Source: Candidatus Methylomirabilota bacterium (GTDB lineage: Bacteria > Methylomirabilota > Methylomirabilia > Methylomirabilales > 2-02-FULL-66-22). Taken from it: 14,458 bases of DNA. This document shows, piece after piece, positions 1-8,079 of the stretch; within the stretch, counting starts at the first letter, position 1; the number at the start of each line of letters is the position of its first letter. The notes under the pieces were generated by a model. It was not told the DNA's origin. It worked only from the letters and a program-made list of their open reading frames with translations, and did not search any database. The stretch covers positions 1 through 14,458 of the forward strand of contig JACQXP010000419.1 of assembly GCA_016208645.1 (NCBI GenBank), given 5' to 3'. The position numbers were made by a program, and so were the translations under genes.

Positions 1-313
1 AGAGCATAACCACGTGAATGTCCGCAAGGAAGCACGAGTATCGCATTTCAGGAGGTCGTGCCAGACACCCGAGCCCCTGGCGGCCCCCCGAGCCGCCGGG
101 ATGCGCAGGGGGGCGGCCGGTTCCGGTCGCCGTCGTTCGCGGAGCGAAGGGGCGGCGCGGAGGAAGGCCATAGGCCGACGACCCGGTGCCGGGACGCCCC
201 CGTACTCGCCGCAGCCCGGCATCCGAGGGGGGGCGTCGGGGGCTCGGGAAATATGCTGCGAAATTCGAGAACAGCACACTAACTCTCACCCCGCGGCTGC
301 GACGGGCGAGGGA
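1..313. other. No recognisable gene; GC-rich spacer downstream of the SIS gene
   Basis: Reading frames here are low-complexity (Arg/Gly/Pro-rich), and I recognise no protein family on either strand. One GTG at 58 has an AGGAGG two bases upstream, but its 74-codon product looks like random GC-rich translation. A small hairpin (GGCGGC 79-84 with GCCGCC 92-97) and another (TTCGC/GCGAA near 137-149) are visible. The stretch may be the trailer of the minus-strand cluster, or it may hold decayed sequence. Confidence 0.5.
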
Positions 314-1351
314 TCAGAGGCGAACGACGGAGGAGAGGTGGCGAGGGTGGTCGGGGTCGAGGCCGGCGCCCACCGCCCGGTGGTAGGCCAGGGCCTGCGC
401 GAAGGGAACGTAGAGCAGGCAGCGGGCCTCGTCAGACAGGCGGACGCCCAGCGCCACATCCACGTCCACGTCTGCCACGCCCCGCCATTCATCCCGGAGA
501 CTCACCACCATGGCCCCGTGCCGCCGGAGGTCCTTGACGAGATCCGCCTCCAGCCGCGCCCCCGCCCTCGACCCGAAGAGGACGACGACGGTGCCCGGCC
601 CTACCGTCGCGATCGGCCCATGCCGGAATTCCAGCGGGTGATACGCGACGGCCGTCCGCTGCGCCATCTCCGTCATCTTCAGCATGGCCTCCCAGGCGAT
701 TCCGTGGGCCGGGCCCCCGCCGAGAAAGACGAAGCGTGACGCGCCGGCCCCAAGGTCCTCGGCAAGCGTCAGGGCCACCTTGACCATCCGCTTCCCCAGG
801 GTCGGCAGCCGGCGAAGCTCCCCGCGGAACGTCACGCCCGCGGCGTGATTCGCCGCGAGGAGCAGCCCCAGCAGCAGCACGCTGCTGAAGGACTTGGTCA
901 TGACCACGCTTTCCTCGTGGCCTTTCGGCGAGAGGATGCAGAGGTCCGCGTGTCGCGCCAGTGAGCTTCGACTCTCGCACGTGAGGCTCAGCGTCGCGAT
1001 CCCCCGGCGGCGGGCGACTTCGAGCGCACGCAGCGTCTCGGTCGTCGTCCCGGAACGGGATGAGGCGATCAGCAGGGGGCAGGAGCCCGGTACGAAGACG
1101 CTTCCCGGAAACTGGAGGATCTCGGAGGCGGGCACCGCCTTGGCCCGGAGGCCGGTCACCTTCTGGAAGGCTGCGGCCGCCGTCATTGAGAGATAGTAGG
1201 ACGAGCCGCAGCCGGTGAAGATGATCTCATCCGGCTTCCGGTCCTGGAACAGGCGGTCGAGATCCGGGGCGGCCGCGTCAAAGCTCCGCATGGCCGCCGT
1301 CCACGCCTCCGGCTGAGCCATGATCTCCCGAAATGTCAGGCGTCCATGCAT
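314..1351 (-). CDS. Two-SIS-domain sugar isomerase/deglycase-like protein (FrlB/AgaS/GlmS-isomerase family)
   Basis: Cytoplasmic enzyme of 345 residues made of two SIS (phosphosugar-binding) domains. The first carries GCGSSYYLS (47-55) and the Ser/Thr loop SRSGTTTET (99-107 region). The second carries GGGPAHG, the Glu-bearing stretch EAMLKMTEM (221-229) and EFRHGP (241-246), whose His matches the catalytic His of glucosamine-6-phosphate synthase. There is no glutaminase domain, so it is not a full GlmS. The C-terminal tail reads HPRHLSSVV where GlmS has QPRNLAKSV, so the Schiff-base lysine is replaced by Ser. This fits FrlB-type deglycases or AgaS-like deaminase/isomerases better. The start is ATG with AGAGGA about 9 bases upstream. 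It follows the PfkB kinase on the same strand, and the pair recalls the FrlD kinase/FrlB deglycase step of fructosamine use. Family is firm; substrate is inferred. Confidence 0.88.
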   Translation of the reverse strand: MHGRLTFREIMAQPEAWTAAMRSFDAAAPDLDRLFQDRKPDEIIFTGCGSSYYLSMTAAAAFQKVTGLRAKAVPASEILQFPGSVFVPGSCPLLIASSRSGTTTETLRALEVARRRGIATLSLTCESRSSLARHADLCILSPKGHEESVVMTKSFSSVLLLGLLLAANHAAGVTFRGELRRLPTLGKRMVKVALTLAEDLGAGASRFVFLGGGPAHGIAWEAMLKMTEMAQRTAVAYHPLEFRHGPIATVGPGTVVVLFGSRAGARLEADLVKDLRRHGAMVVSLRDEWRGVADVDVDVALGVRLSDEARCLLYVPFAQALAYHRAVGAGLDPDHPRHLSSVVRL

Positions 1352-1435
1352 CCGGATAATCCTCTCACCCCCAGGGGCTCGGGCGACCGGACGGATGTGG
1401 TCCCCTCAGCCCGCGTCCCTCGCGGAGCACCTCCA

Positions 1436-1456
1436 TCATTGGTCATTGGTCATTTG
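1436..1456. repeat. ATTGGTC heptamer repeat, copy 1
   Basis: Heptamer ATTGGTC occurs twice in tandem inside TCATTGG-TCATTGG-TCATTTG, in the 111-base gap between the kinase and the SIS gene. A longer copy in the same orientation lies at 9182-9216, and both follow a CCATCATTGG context. It is an intergenic dispersed repeat of unknown role. Confidence 0.8.
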
Positions 1457-1462
1457 CGCCCC

Positions 1463-2398
1463 TCAGGGGCTTGCCTGGGAGCGGATAAGCCCCTCGACGT
1501 CGGCGCGATTGCTGAAGGCCCCGCTGCCGCCTCGATGCCCGGCCGTCAGCGCCCCGCAGGCATTACCCCACCTGAGGCACAGACGCGGCTGCAACCCGGA
1601 CAGCCGGCCGAACAGGAACCCCGCGTTGAAGGCATCGCCGGCGCCCGTCGGGTCCACGGCTTCCACGGGAAACCCGGGGTGCTCGTGCCAGGTGCCGTGG
1701 TACATGGCGCCCGCCCCGTCCATTCCGCGCTTCACGACGACGGTCGAGACCTGGCCGCCCAGCGTCGCGGCCCCCTCTCGCCACTCCGCCTTGCCTCCCA
1801 GCGCGGCGGCCTCCACCTGGTTGACGAACAGGATATCCAGCCAGGGGTAGAGGCCCGCGAGCCCGGCGTCCCACCGCTCTGCCGGGTCCCAGCCGGGATC
1901 CAGCGAGGTCGTGAGGCCCCGCTCCTTGGCCGCGCGAAACAGGGCGGCGCAGCCTGGCTGGAGGGCCTGCTGGAGGAAGAAGGACGAGACGTGCAGGTGT
2001 CGCGCCCCAGAGAGATAGGCGAGATCCACCTCTTCCCCGCGAAGAGATGCCATGGCCCCCGGGAACGTGACCATCGCCCGATCCTGGGGATAGGCTAGCG
2101 ACACCGTCACCCCCGTCCGGACCGCGGGGTCCCGAACCACCCGGCTGGCATCAATGCCCCGATCGCGAAGCGATTGAAGCACGAAGTCGCCGAACAGGTC
2201 TCCTCCCACCTTCCCCACGATCCCAACCCGGAGCCCGAGGGCCGCCAGGTTCGCGGCGCAGAGCGCCGTCGAGCTGCCCAGGGTGAACGTGGCGCGGTCC
2301 GCCAGGATCTCCTGGCCGAGTCGCGGCAGGCCCGCGACGCCATCCAGGATCAGGTCCGGATTCAGCTCGCCCACGGCGACCACGTCCAGCGACCGCAT
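1463..2398 (-). CDS. PfkB-family carbohydrate kinase
   Basis: ATP-dependent sugar (or nucleoside) kinase of the ribokinase fold, 311 residues, normal family length. The N-terminus VVAVGELNPDLIL (7-18) and the glycine-bearing FTLGSSTALCAANLAALG (38-55) match the first PfkB signature. DPTGAGDAFNAGFL (249-262) is the second signature, with D255 the expected catalytic base and the GAGD anion hole. The ATG at 2398 has only a weak ribosome site. It lies upstream of the SIS gene (gap 111 bases) and downstream of a 378-base repeat region. In context it would phosphorylate the imported or hydrolysed sugar before the SIS enzyme acts. It is longer than typical FrlD (about 260 residues), so KDG-kinase-like or other substrates are equally possible. 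Confidence 0.9.
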   Translation of the reverse strand: MRSLDVVAVGELNPDLILDGVAGLPRLGQEILADRATFTLGSSTALCAANLAALGLRVGIVGKVGGDLFGDFVLQSLRDRGIDASRVVRDPAVRTGVTVSLAYPQDRAMVTFPGAMASLRGEEVDLAYLSGARHLHVSSFFLQQALQPGCAALFRAAKERGLTTSLDPGWDPAERWDAGLAGLYPWLDILFVNQVEAAALGGKAEWREGAATLGGQVSTVVVKRGMDGAGAMYHGTWHEHPGFPVEAVDPTGAGDAFNAGFLFGRLSGLQPRLCLRWGNACGALTAGHRGGSGAFSNRADVEGLIRSQASP

Positions 2399-2417
2399 GA
2401 AGTCACCCGAAATTCCT

Positions 2418-2759
2418 CACCACTAAGACACCAGACACAAAGAGTTAATAAGGGCTGGGCCTCTCTAAATCCTTCTGGCCAGAATTACGGTGACGTATTG
2501 TGCCGACGTAAACTCCTCGATCCCCTCTCCCCTGTGTGGGTTAGGGTGAGGGGAATCTTTGGGGCGGAAACTCTCATGACACCCTCACCCCCGCCCTCTC
2601 CCGTCCAGGGAGAGGGAGGAGAAATGAGTGGCACCGTATTTGGGTTCCGCAGCACCAGACCACGTGTCGGCCCGGGATGTTCTCTGGCAGCCTCTAGCGG
2701 CTGGTTCGCGCGTCTGGACCATTCAGGCTTTCTTGGTGTCTTGGCGTCTTGGCGGTTCA
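2418..2759. repeat. Intergenic region filled by nested inverted repeats
   Basis: The 378-base gap 2399-2776 has no convincing gene. Its left edge (2418-2444) reads CACCACTAAGACACCAGACA and on. Its right edge (2730-2759) is the similar motif on the other strand, TTCTTGGTGTCTTGGCGTCT and on, so the two form a loose terminal inverted pair. Between them lies a second, G/C-rich repeat cluster. Such arrangements look like miniature repeat insertions. No transposase is present. Confidence 0.65.
2522..2616. repeat. CCCTCTCCC/GGGAGAGGG inverted repeats, copy A
   Basis: GGGTGAGGG (within 2544-2553) pairs with CCCTCACCC (within 2581-2591). CCCTCTCCC (2594-2602) pairs with GGGAGAGGG (2608-2616) across a 5-base loop. 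A further CCCTCTCC sits at 2523. The pieces can fold as a multi-arm hairpin in RNA of either strand. A related element is at 9782-9829. It could stabilise or terminate transcripts between the amidohydrolase and the kinase. Confidence 0.75.
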
Positions 2760-2776
2760 ATGTGCACTGTCCGGGC

Positions 2777-3697
2777 TCACCACGGGATTCGGAGGAGACG
2801 CGCCATGTTCCCGCCCAGGATCTTCCGCTGGTCGTCCTCCGGGACCCGGAGCGTTTCCAGGATCTCCCGGTGCTCCCGGAGAATCCAGTGCCGGTATCCC
2901 TCGGAGGCGTGGCGCGAATCGCTGCCGTACAGGATCCGGTCGGGGCCAAACACGTCGAGCAGCCGCTCCAGGACCTCGCGCCGGGTGAGCGGCCGGGGCA
3001 GATACCGCATCCACGTCCCGGATCCCGACGTGTCCACGAACACGTTGGCGGCGTGGTAGGCCAGGAACAGCGCCTCCCGGAAGAAGCCCGCCCCGGCATG
3101 CGCCACGATGAGGGAGAGGCCCGGGAAGTCCCGGGCGACCGGGTGCAGGTCCAGGGGATTCGAATAGCGCAGGTCCGATCGGTAATCCAGCGTGACGCCG
3201 AAGTGGGAGAGGACAGGGACGCCCAGGGCCTCGGCCCGGGCGAAGACGGGATAGGCCCGCTCGTCGTGGGCGTGGAAGCGCTGGATGGAGGGATACAGCT
3301 TCAGGCCGCGAAAACCCCCGTGGAGGATATCCTCTTCCAGGATCTTCTCGGCGCCAGCCTCCCACGGGTCCACGAAGGTGAAGGCGAAGAGCCGGTCCGG
3401 TTGCTGCGCCGCGAACCGCCGCAGCGTCTCCGGCCGGGGGGCCAGGGCCAGGAACACCGCGGCCGTCACCCCGTATTGATCGAACGCCGCGAGCCAGCGG
3501 GATGCGGCCGCCTCCACCGTCTCGTCGGCGGACTCGGCCGAGGGAATGCCCTGCTCCCGCTCGTACCGATCCCGCCGACGACGGGCCGCCGCGGCCACGG
3601 CCGGGGACATGGGCGGGAGCCAGGCGAGTTCCTCCCGCGCCGTCTCGGCCGTCAGGAGGTGCATGTGCGAATCCAGCACCTTGATGCCCGCCGTCAT
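2777..3697 (-). CDS. Amidohydrolase (Amidohydro_2, metal-dependent TIM-barrel hydrolase)
   Basis: Predicted metal-dependent hydrolase or decarboxylase of 306 residues. The barrel starts with VLDSHMHL (H11, H13 as metal ligands). Then come GLKLYP (K133), the strand-end histidines SHFG (H165) and VAHAG (H200), and YGSD (D260) near the C-terminus, the full Amidohydro_2 pattern. A longer frame extends upstream to 3913, but those 72 residues are Gly/Arg-rich noise inside the HAD gene. The ATG at 3697 overlaps the HAD stop by four bases (ATGA), indicating translational coupling. No signal peptide is seen, so it is cytoplasmic. Relatives act on lactones, aromatic acids or amide/ester bonds, so the substrate is unknown. 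In context it may open a lactone or remove a side group from the imported compound. Confidence 0.88.
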   Translation of the reverse strand: MTAGIKVLDSHMHLLTAETAREELAWLPPMSPAVAAAARRRRDRYEREQGIPSAESADETVEAAASRWLAAFDQYGVTAAVFLALAPRPETLRRFAAQQPDRLFAFTFVDPWEAGAEKILEEDILHGGFRGLKLYPSIQRFHAHDERAYPVFARAEALGVPVLSHFGVTLDYRSDLRYSNPLDLHPVARDFPGLSLIVAHAGAGFFREALFLAYHAANVFVDTSGSGTWMRYLPRPLTRREVLERLLDVFGPDRILYGSDSRHASEGYRHWILREHREILETLRVPEDDQRKILGGNMARLLRIPW

Positions 3698-4323
3698 GGA
3701 ATGACGACCCCCAGGCGCGTGAGGTCGGCCGCGAACTGCTCCGCCGACGCGAATCGCAGGGCGTGCATCCCCACCCGGGCTGCCCCCGCCACGTTCTCCG
3801 CCCGGTCGTCCACGAAGACGCAGGCCTCCGCCGGCATCCCCGATCGGCGGAGCGCCTCCCCGTAGATCCGCGGATCCGGCTTCATGGCGCCGACCTCGTA
3901 GGAGACGATCCACTGCTCGAACAGGGAGAGCAACTTGACCGTCTCGCGGACGTAGCTGAAGTGAATCTCGTTGGTGTCCGAGAGGAGATACAGGGGATAG
4001 CGCATGTGCAGCCGGCGGAGCAGGTCACACGTCGCCGGAATCTCGCTGAAGATGTCCCCGTACATGGGGTAGAAGTCGTCGTAGGGGACATCCGCCTGCA
4101 GCCGCGCCGTGACGGCGCGGTGATACTCCCGCCCCGAGAGTTTCCCGGTCTCGAAATCCGCCTGGAGGCGGTCGCCGAAGGCGGCGGCATAAATCTCCTC
4201 TGCCGTCCGGCCGGTCCGGCGGGCCAGGCGTCCACAGAAGATCCGGTAGTCAAAGGTGCAGATGACGCCGCCGAAGTCGCAGACGATCAGCCGGATCTCG
4301 GGCGGCCTCTCTCCCGTCCTCAT
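3694..4323 (-). CDS. HAD-superfamily phosphatase (HAD-IA, YihX-like)
   Basis: Probable small-molecule phosphatase of 209 residues. Motif I is CDFGGVI, with D16 as nucleophile. The second Asp of the usual DxD is Gly, as in YihX-type sugar-phosphate phosphatases (DLGNV). Motif II is LLSDTNE (S115), motif III is K148 in MKPDPRIY, and motif IV is VFVDDRAENV (D172, D173). A helical cap lies between motifs I and II. I choose ATG 4323 (MRTGERPPE), because it overlaps the preceding stop by ATGA, over a further ATG at 4341. Its place between an esterase and an amidohydrolase in a coupled block suggests dephosphorylation of a pathway intermediate. Motif I could also fit a dehalogenase-like role, though less likely. 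Confidence 0.87.
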   Translation of the reverse strand: MRTGERPPEIRLIVCDFGGVICTFDYRIFCGRLARRTGRTAEEIYAAAFGDRLQADFETGKLSGREYHRAVTARLQADVPYDDFYPMYGDIFSEIPATCDLLRRLHMRYPLYLLSDTNEIHFSYVRETVKLLSLFEQWIVSYEVGAMKPDPRIYGEALRRSGMPAEACVFVDDRAENVAGAARVGMHALRFASAEQFAADLTRLGVVIP

Positions 4324-5231
4324 CGCCCCAGCACGAGCCATCGGTCGAACCAGGCGTAGGCTGCCTCGCGCATGGGCGCAGGGAAGCCGTGGCTGGCGGG
4401 AAAGACGTCCAGCCGCAGGCGGTCTTTGACCCTGGTATAGACCCGCCGGGCACCCCGCACGGTGGCCTGGACCCCTTCCAGGGGGAAGAGGGGGTCGCCG
4501 CTTCCCGCCAGGACCAGGAACGGCCGCGGCGCCACCAGGCCCAGCACCCGGTCCAGGTCGCCGTACCGCAGGAGCCCGGGGACGTAGGCGGCGAAGTTGT
4601 GGAGAATGGCGGCGTCGAAGATCGCCCGGTAGCTGCTGAAGCCGCAGTTCGATACGCCGACCGCGATCCGCCGGTCCACCGCGCCGAGGAACAGGGCCTC
4701 CTGTCCGCCCAGGGAGTGACCCAGGCAGCCGATCCGGCGGCGGTCCACCTCGCGCCGGGTGAGCAGGTAGTCAAGCGCCCGCTGCACGTCCCAGAGTATC
4801 TTGGCTTGCAGGCACGAGCCTTCGGTCAGCCGCCGGGTCGCCTCGAAGCGCTCGTAGTCCATGCCCCGCAGGGTCGGGTGCTGCCGTTCCTCGAAGCAGA
4901 TGGCATCGGGGGCCAGCGTGACGTATCCCCGCTTGGTCAACTCCAGGGCATAGAACTGCTCCGGGTTGCCGCTCAGCCCCGCCGGCTCGCTCTTCCCCAG
5001 GTGGTACTCCCGGTTGTGCTGGTGGAGGCACAGGACCGCGGGATGCCGGCCCTCCCCCGCGGGCAGGAACAGGAACGCGCTCACCCGCTGTCCGGGCTCC
5101 ACCATGTAGCTCACCTTCTCGCGGACAAACCCGGACAGGGCCACGCGCTCCAGGATCTTGGGGTGCAGCGCACCCCGGGCCGGTGTCCGCCCCAACAGCC
5201 GAACCAGCGTCTGGCGAAATTTTTCAGCCAT
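4320..5231 (-). CDS. Alpha/beta-hydrolase of the dienelactone hydrolase/acetyl-esterase type
   Basis: Serine hydrolase of 303 residues. The nucleophile elbow is GHSLGG (S173), the acid is probably D246 in GSGDPLF, and the base is H281 in ASHGFP. HPAVLCLHQHN (63-73) supplies the oxyanion region. A long insertion rich in charged residues (74-145) resembles acetylxylan-esterase/DLH relatives. The ATG at 5231 has GGAGGGG just upstream and lies 10 bases after the permease stop. An upstream start at 5267 would overlap the permease and adds a non-homologous segment. No clear signal peptide, so cytoplasmic. It could deacylate the imported substrate or open a lactone. It is coupled to the HAD gene by ATGA. 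Confidence 0.85.
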   Translation of the reverse strand: MAEKFRQTLVRLLGRTPARGALHPKILERVALSGFVREKVSYMVEPGQRVSAFLFLPAGEGRHPAVLCLHQHNREYHLGKSEPAGLSGNPEQFYALELTKRGYVTLAPDAICFEERQHPTLRGMDYERFEATRRLTEGSCLQAKILWDVQRALDYLLTRREVDRRRIGCLGHSLGGQEALFLGAVDRRIAVGVSNCGFSSYRAIFDAAILHNFAAYVPGLLRYGDLDRVLGLVAPRPFLVLAGSGDPLFPLEGVQATVRGARRVYTRVKDRLRLDVFPASHGFPAPMREAAYAWFDRWLVLGR

Positions 5232-5241
5232 ATCCCCTCCC

Positions 5242-6891
5242 TCACATGCCGAGCGCCGCGCGCTCACCCAGGACGCGGTAGGTCAGGAACAAGGGGACGA
5301 AGGCGGCCACGATGAGGATCGAGGCCAGGGCCGAGGCGGTTCCGAAGTGATTGCTGAACACCTCGGTGAAGATGGCCACCGACATGGTGGCCCAGGGACC
5401 CGAGTAGAGCAGGATGGAAGAGCTGAGCTCGCCGATGGTGGTCATCCAGGCCAGCGCCGCCCCGGAGAGGATGGCGGGAAACATGAGGGGGATCGTGACC
5501 TTCAGGAACGTCCGGAAGGGCGGGACCCCCAGGCTCACCGAGGCTTCCTCCACCCGGATGTCAATCTGCTGGAGCATGGCCGTGCACGAACGGACCGGGT
5601 AGGGCAGGTGGCGGATGAAGTAGGAGACCAGCAGGATGATCCACGTCCCCGTCAGGATGATCGGCGGCCGGTTGTAGACGACGATCAGGCCCACGCCCAC
5701 CACCGTGCCCGGAATGGCATAGGCCAGCATGATCAAGGCGTCCAGCAGCGCGTGGGCGCGGGAGCGGCGCCGCGCCAAAAGGTACGCCACCAGGACCCCC
5801 AGCAGGACGTCCAGCACCACCGCCAGGGCCGTGAGGACGAAGGTGTTGGTGATGGCCCGGGGGATCACGTGGAAGATGCTCTGATAGCTCTGCAGGCTGA
5901 ACCCCGCGTACATCACCGGCCCTCGGGTGGGCATGAAGGAAGAGATGATGATGGTCGTGGAGGGGATGAGGGCCACGCACACCACCCCATACGCAAAGAC
6001 GGTGAGGGGGAGCCGCCGCCTCGCAGAGGTCCGCCGCACCGTGAGCGGCTGGATGCAGACCACGTTGTACGCCTTCCGGAAGGCGTAGTACCGCTGCGCC
6101 ATCAGGGCCGCGGTGTTCACCAGGATGAGCAGGCTCCCCAGGGTGCTGGCCATGGCCGGGTTGCCGCCCAGCTCGTTGATGAACTCCCCGTACATCAGGG
6201 TCGGCAGCGTGCGCAGGCCCTCCCCGATGATCATGGGGGTGCCGAAATCGGCCATGCTGGCCATGAAGGTGAGGAGCGCCCCGGCCGTGAGCGAGGGCGC
6301 GATGACCGGCAGGATGGCCGTCCGGAACGTCCGGCGGGGTGGGGATCCCAGGCTCAGGGCGGCGTCCTCCACGGATTGATCCACGGAGCGGAGCGCCGCG
6401 GAGACCAGCAGGAAGACGAAGGGAAAGTACTGGACCACGAAGACCAGCAGAATGCCCCGCCAGCCGTAGATGGTGGGCAGGCTCCACCCGAAGGCCGAGA
6501 GGGCCCGGTTCACCAACCCCATCCGCCCGAACAGCACCACCCAGGAATATGCCCCGATGAAGGGCGGCGACAGCAGGGCCAGGTTGGCCGCCGTCCGGAG
6601 GAACGTCTTGCCGGGCAGGGGGTAGCGGGCGACGGCGAAGGCCAGGGTCGTCCCGACCAGGAGGGCCCCCAGGGTGGCCAGCGCGCTCAGGGTGAGACTG
6701 TTGATGACGCTGGAGTAGTAATACCGGTGGGTGAAGAAGCGGTGGTAGTTCTCCGCCAGGACGAAGCGCTTCTCCTCGCCGGTGAAGCTGGTGACCAGGA
6801 CGGTCGCCAGGGGATAGACCAGGAATGCCAGGACGGCCAGGAAGGCCAGGAGCGTCACGGACCACCAGAAGTCCCGGCGTCTCCTCGCCAT
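5242..6891 (-). CDS. ABC transporter permease, two fused membrane domains (Fe3+/sugar-phosphate type)
   Basis: Inner-membrane permease of 549 residues in which two homologous halves are fused in one chain, as in FbpB/AfuB. Each half has an EAA loop that docks to the ATPase: EDAALSLGSPPRRTF (175-189) and EEASVSLGVPPFRTF (448-462). About twelve hydrophobic segments are visible. The first is at 9-34, and a basic linker (RRTSARRRLP, 286-295) separates the halves. ATG 6891 follows the ATPase stop by one base and has GGGAG upstream; an upstream GTG at 6912 is less likely. It works with the ATPase (6893-7987) and the binding protein (8080-9054). Annotation as an iron permease would be weak, since members of this group also carry sugar phosphates or phosphonates. 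Confidence 0.92.
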   Translation of the reverse strand: MARRRRDFWWSVTLLAFLAVLAFLVYPLATVLVTSFTGEEKRFVLAENYHRFFTHRYYYSSVINSLTLSALATLGALLVGTTLAFAVARYPLPGKTFLRTAANLALLSPPFIGAYSWVVLFGRMGLVNRALSAFGWSLPTIYGWRGILLVFVVQYFPFVFLLVSAALRSVDQSVEDAALSLGSPPRRTFRTAILPVIAPSLTAGALLTFMASMADFGTPMIIGEGLRTLPTLMYGEFINELGGNPAMASTLGSLLILVNTAALMAQRYYAFRKAYNVVCIQPLTVRRTSARRRLPLTVFAYGVVCVALIPSTTIIISSFMPTRGPVMYAGFSLQSYQSIFHVIPRAITNTFVLTALAVVLDVLLGVLVAYLLARRRSRAHALLDALIMLAYAIPGTVVGVGLIVVYNRPPIILTGTWIILLVSYFIRHLPYPVRSCTAMLQQIDIRVEEASVSLGVPPFRTFLKVTIPLMFPAILSGAALAWMTTIGELSSSILLYSGPWATMSVAIFTEVFSNHFGTASALASILIVAAFVPLFLTYRVLGERAALGM

Positions 6892-6892
6892 G

Positions 6893-7987
6893 TCAGGCCG
6901 CTCCCGTCTCACCGGGCATGGGGATCGCTCGGGCAGCCGCGAACCAGAGGGTCAGGCGATCCCCCACCCCGCAGATGGCGCCGAAGTCCGGGTTGTGGAT
7001 CTCGGCCGTGACGAGAAGATTCTCCGACGCCCTGACCTGGTAGCGAACCACCGCGCCCAAATAGACCACCTCGGTGACGGTGCCCTTCAGCGCGTTCCAC
7101 CCCTCGGCGGTGTTTGTCCCGGGGGTCAAGTGGAGCGATTCGGGCCGGATGCCGAGGCTGATGGGCTGCCCCGGCGAGCCCGCGGCCCGCACCTGCCACC
7201 GCTCCCCGAAATCCGTCACCACCGTCAGCGCCCCGGGTCCCGGCCCGGGCCCCTCGACCTTGGCGTGCACGACGTTCATCGTCCCGATGAAGTCCGCCAC
7301 GAACCGGGCGGCCGGGCGGAGGTACAGCTCCCAGGGTTTGCCGACCTGCAGGATCCGGCCGCGATCCATCACGGCGATCGTATCGGAGATGGCGAGCGCC
7401 TCCTCCTGGTCGTGGGTCACGTAGATCGTCGTGATCCGGAGGGTCCGCTGGAGGGCCCGGATGAGCGAGCGGATCTGCACCCGCAGCTTGGCGTCCAGGT
7501 TGGACAGCGGCTCGTCCATCAAGAGCAGGCGCGGCTCGATGACGAGCGCCCGGGCCAGGACCGCCCGCTGCTGCTGCCCCCCCGAGAGCTGCGCCGGCAT
7601 CCGATCCAACAGGCCCTCGAGCTGCACCAGCCGGGCCGTCTCGGCGACCTTGGTGGCGATCCGGTCGGGCGGCACCCGCCGCGCCTTGAGGCCGTAGGCG
7701 ATGTTCTCGCCCACCGTGAGATGGGGGAAGATGGCGTAGTTCTGGAACACCACGCCGATGTTGCGGAGGTAGGAGGGGACGTCGTCCACGCGCTCCTCGT
7801 TGAAGAGGACGCGCCCCGCGTCCTGCTCCAAGAGGCCGGCGATGATCCGCAGGAGGGTCGTCTTGCCGCACCCGCTGGGGCCGACCAGCGTGAAGAGCTC
7901 GCCCGGCCGGACATCCAGGCTGACGCCCTCGATGGCCGGCGTGTCCCCGAAGCGCTTGACGATGCCCTCCACGCGGACGCGGGTCAT
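6893..7987 (-). CDS. ABC transporter ATP-binding protein (Fe3+/spermidine/sugar-type, with TOBE domain)
   Basis: ATPase subunit of 364 residues energising the adjacent permease. Walker A GPSGCGKTT (36-44), Q-loop Q82, signature LSGGQ (134-138), Walker B LLLMDEP (154-160) and switch H192 are all intact. The C-terminal third (about 235-364) is the regulatory TOBE/MOI region seen in PotA, FbpC and AfuC-type proteins. The frame stays open far upstream through the binding-protein gene, but MTRVRVEG at 7987 is the domain start and has GGAGG just upstream. It is separated from the binding-protein gene by 92 bases that hold a terminator-like hairpin. The one-base gap to the permease indicates co-translation. 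Confidence 0.93.
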   Translation of the reverse strand: MTRVRVEGIVKRFGDTPAIEGVSLDVRPGELFTLVGPSGCGKTTLLRIIAGLLEQDAGRVLFNEERVDDVPSYLRNIGVVFQNYAIFPHLTVGENIAYGLKARRVPPDRIATKVAETARLVQLEGLLDRMPAQLSGGQQQRAVLARALVIEPRLLLMDEPLSNLDAKLRVQIRSLIRALQRTLRITTIYVTHDQEEALAISDTIAVMDRGRILQVGKPWELYLRPAARFVADFIGTMNVVHAKVEGPGPGPGALTVVTDFGERWQVRAAGSPGQPISLGIRPESLHLTPGTNTAEGWNALKGTVTEVVYLGAVVRYQVRASENLLVTAEIHNPDFGAICGVGDRLTLWFAAARAIPMPGETGAA

Positions 7988-8008
7988 GGGCCTCCGGCCG
8001 GGCGGCGG

Positions 8009-8044
8009 AAAAAAAGAAGCGAGGCAGGGACTTCGCCTCGCTTC
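8009..8044 (-). terminator. Rho-independent terminator/attenuator between binding protein and ATPase genes
   Basis: On the minus strand a perfect 10-bp stem (GAAGCGAGGC/GCCTCGCTTC, 8016-8025 with 8035-8044) has a 9-base loop. It is followed directly by seven T residues (A-run 8009-8015 on the plus strand). It lies 36 bases after the binding-protein stop and 22 bases before the ATPase start. Placement inside a transporter operon suggests partial termination, giving more binding protein than membrane subunits. If fully efficient, it would require a second promoter for the downstream genes. Confidence 0.85.
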
Positions 8045-8079
8045 ATGACGGGTCGCAGCATGGGGAATCCGGTTCCCGG

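Noticed and set aside
58..282. GTG-start frame with nearby AGGAGG
   Set aside because: Spacing is too short and the product is low-complexity; no family resemblance.
2418..2759. CRISPR array or complete insertion sequence
   Set aside because: Repeats are inverted and irregular with no regular spacers, and no transposase frame is present.
2174..3865. A 563-residue plus-strand frame
   Set aside because: It is antisense to the kinase and amidohydrolase, crosses the repeat region, and has no family features.
5158..7011. A 617-residue plus-strand frame
   Set aside because: It is the antisense of the permease, with Gln/Asp/Gly/Arg-rich composition typical of shadow frames in GC-rich DNA.
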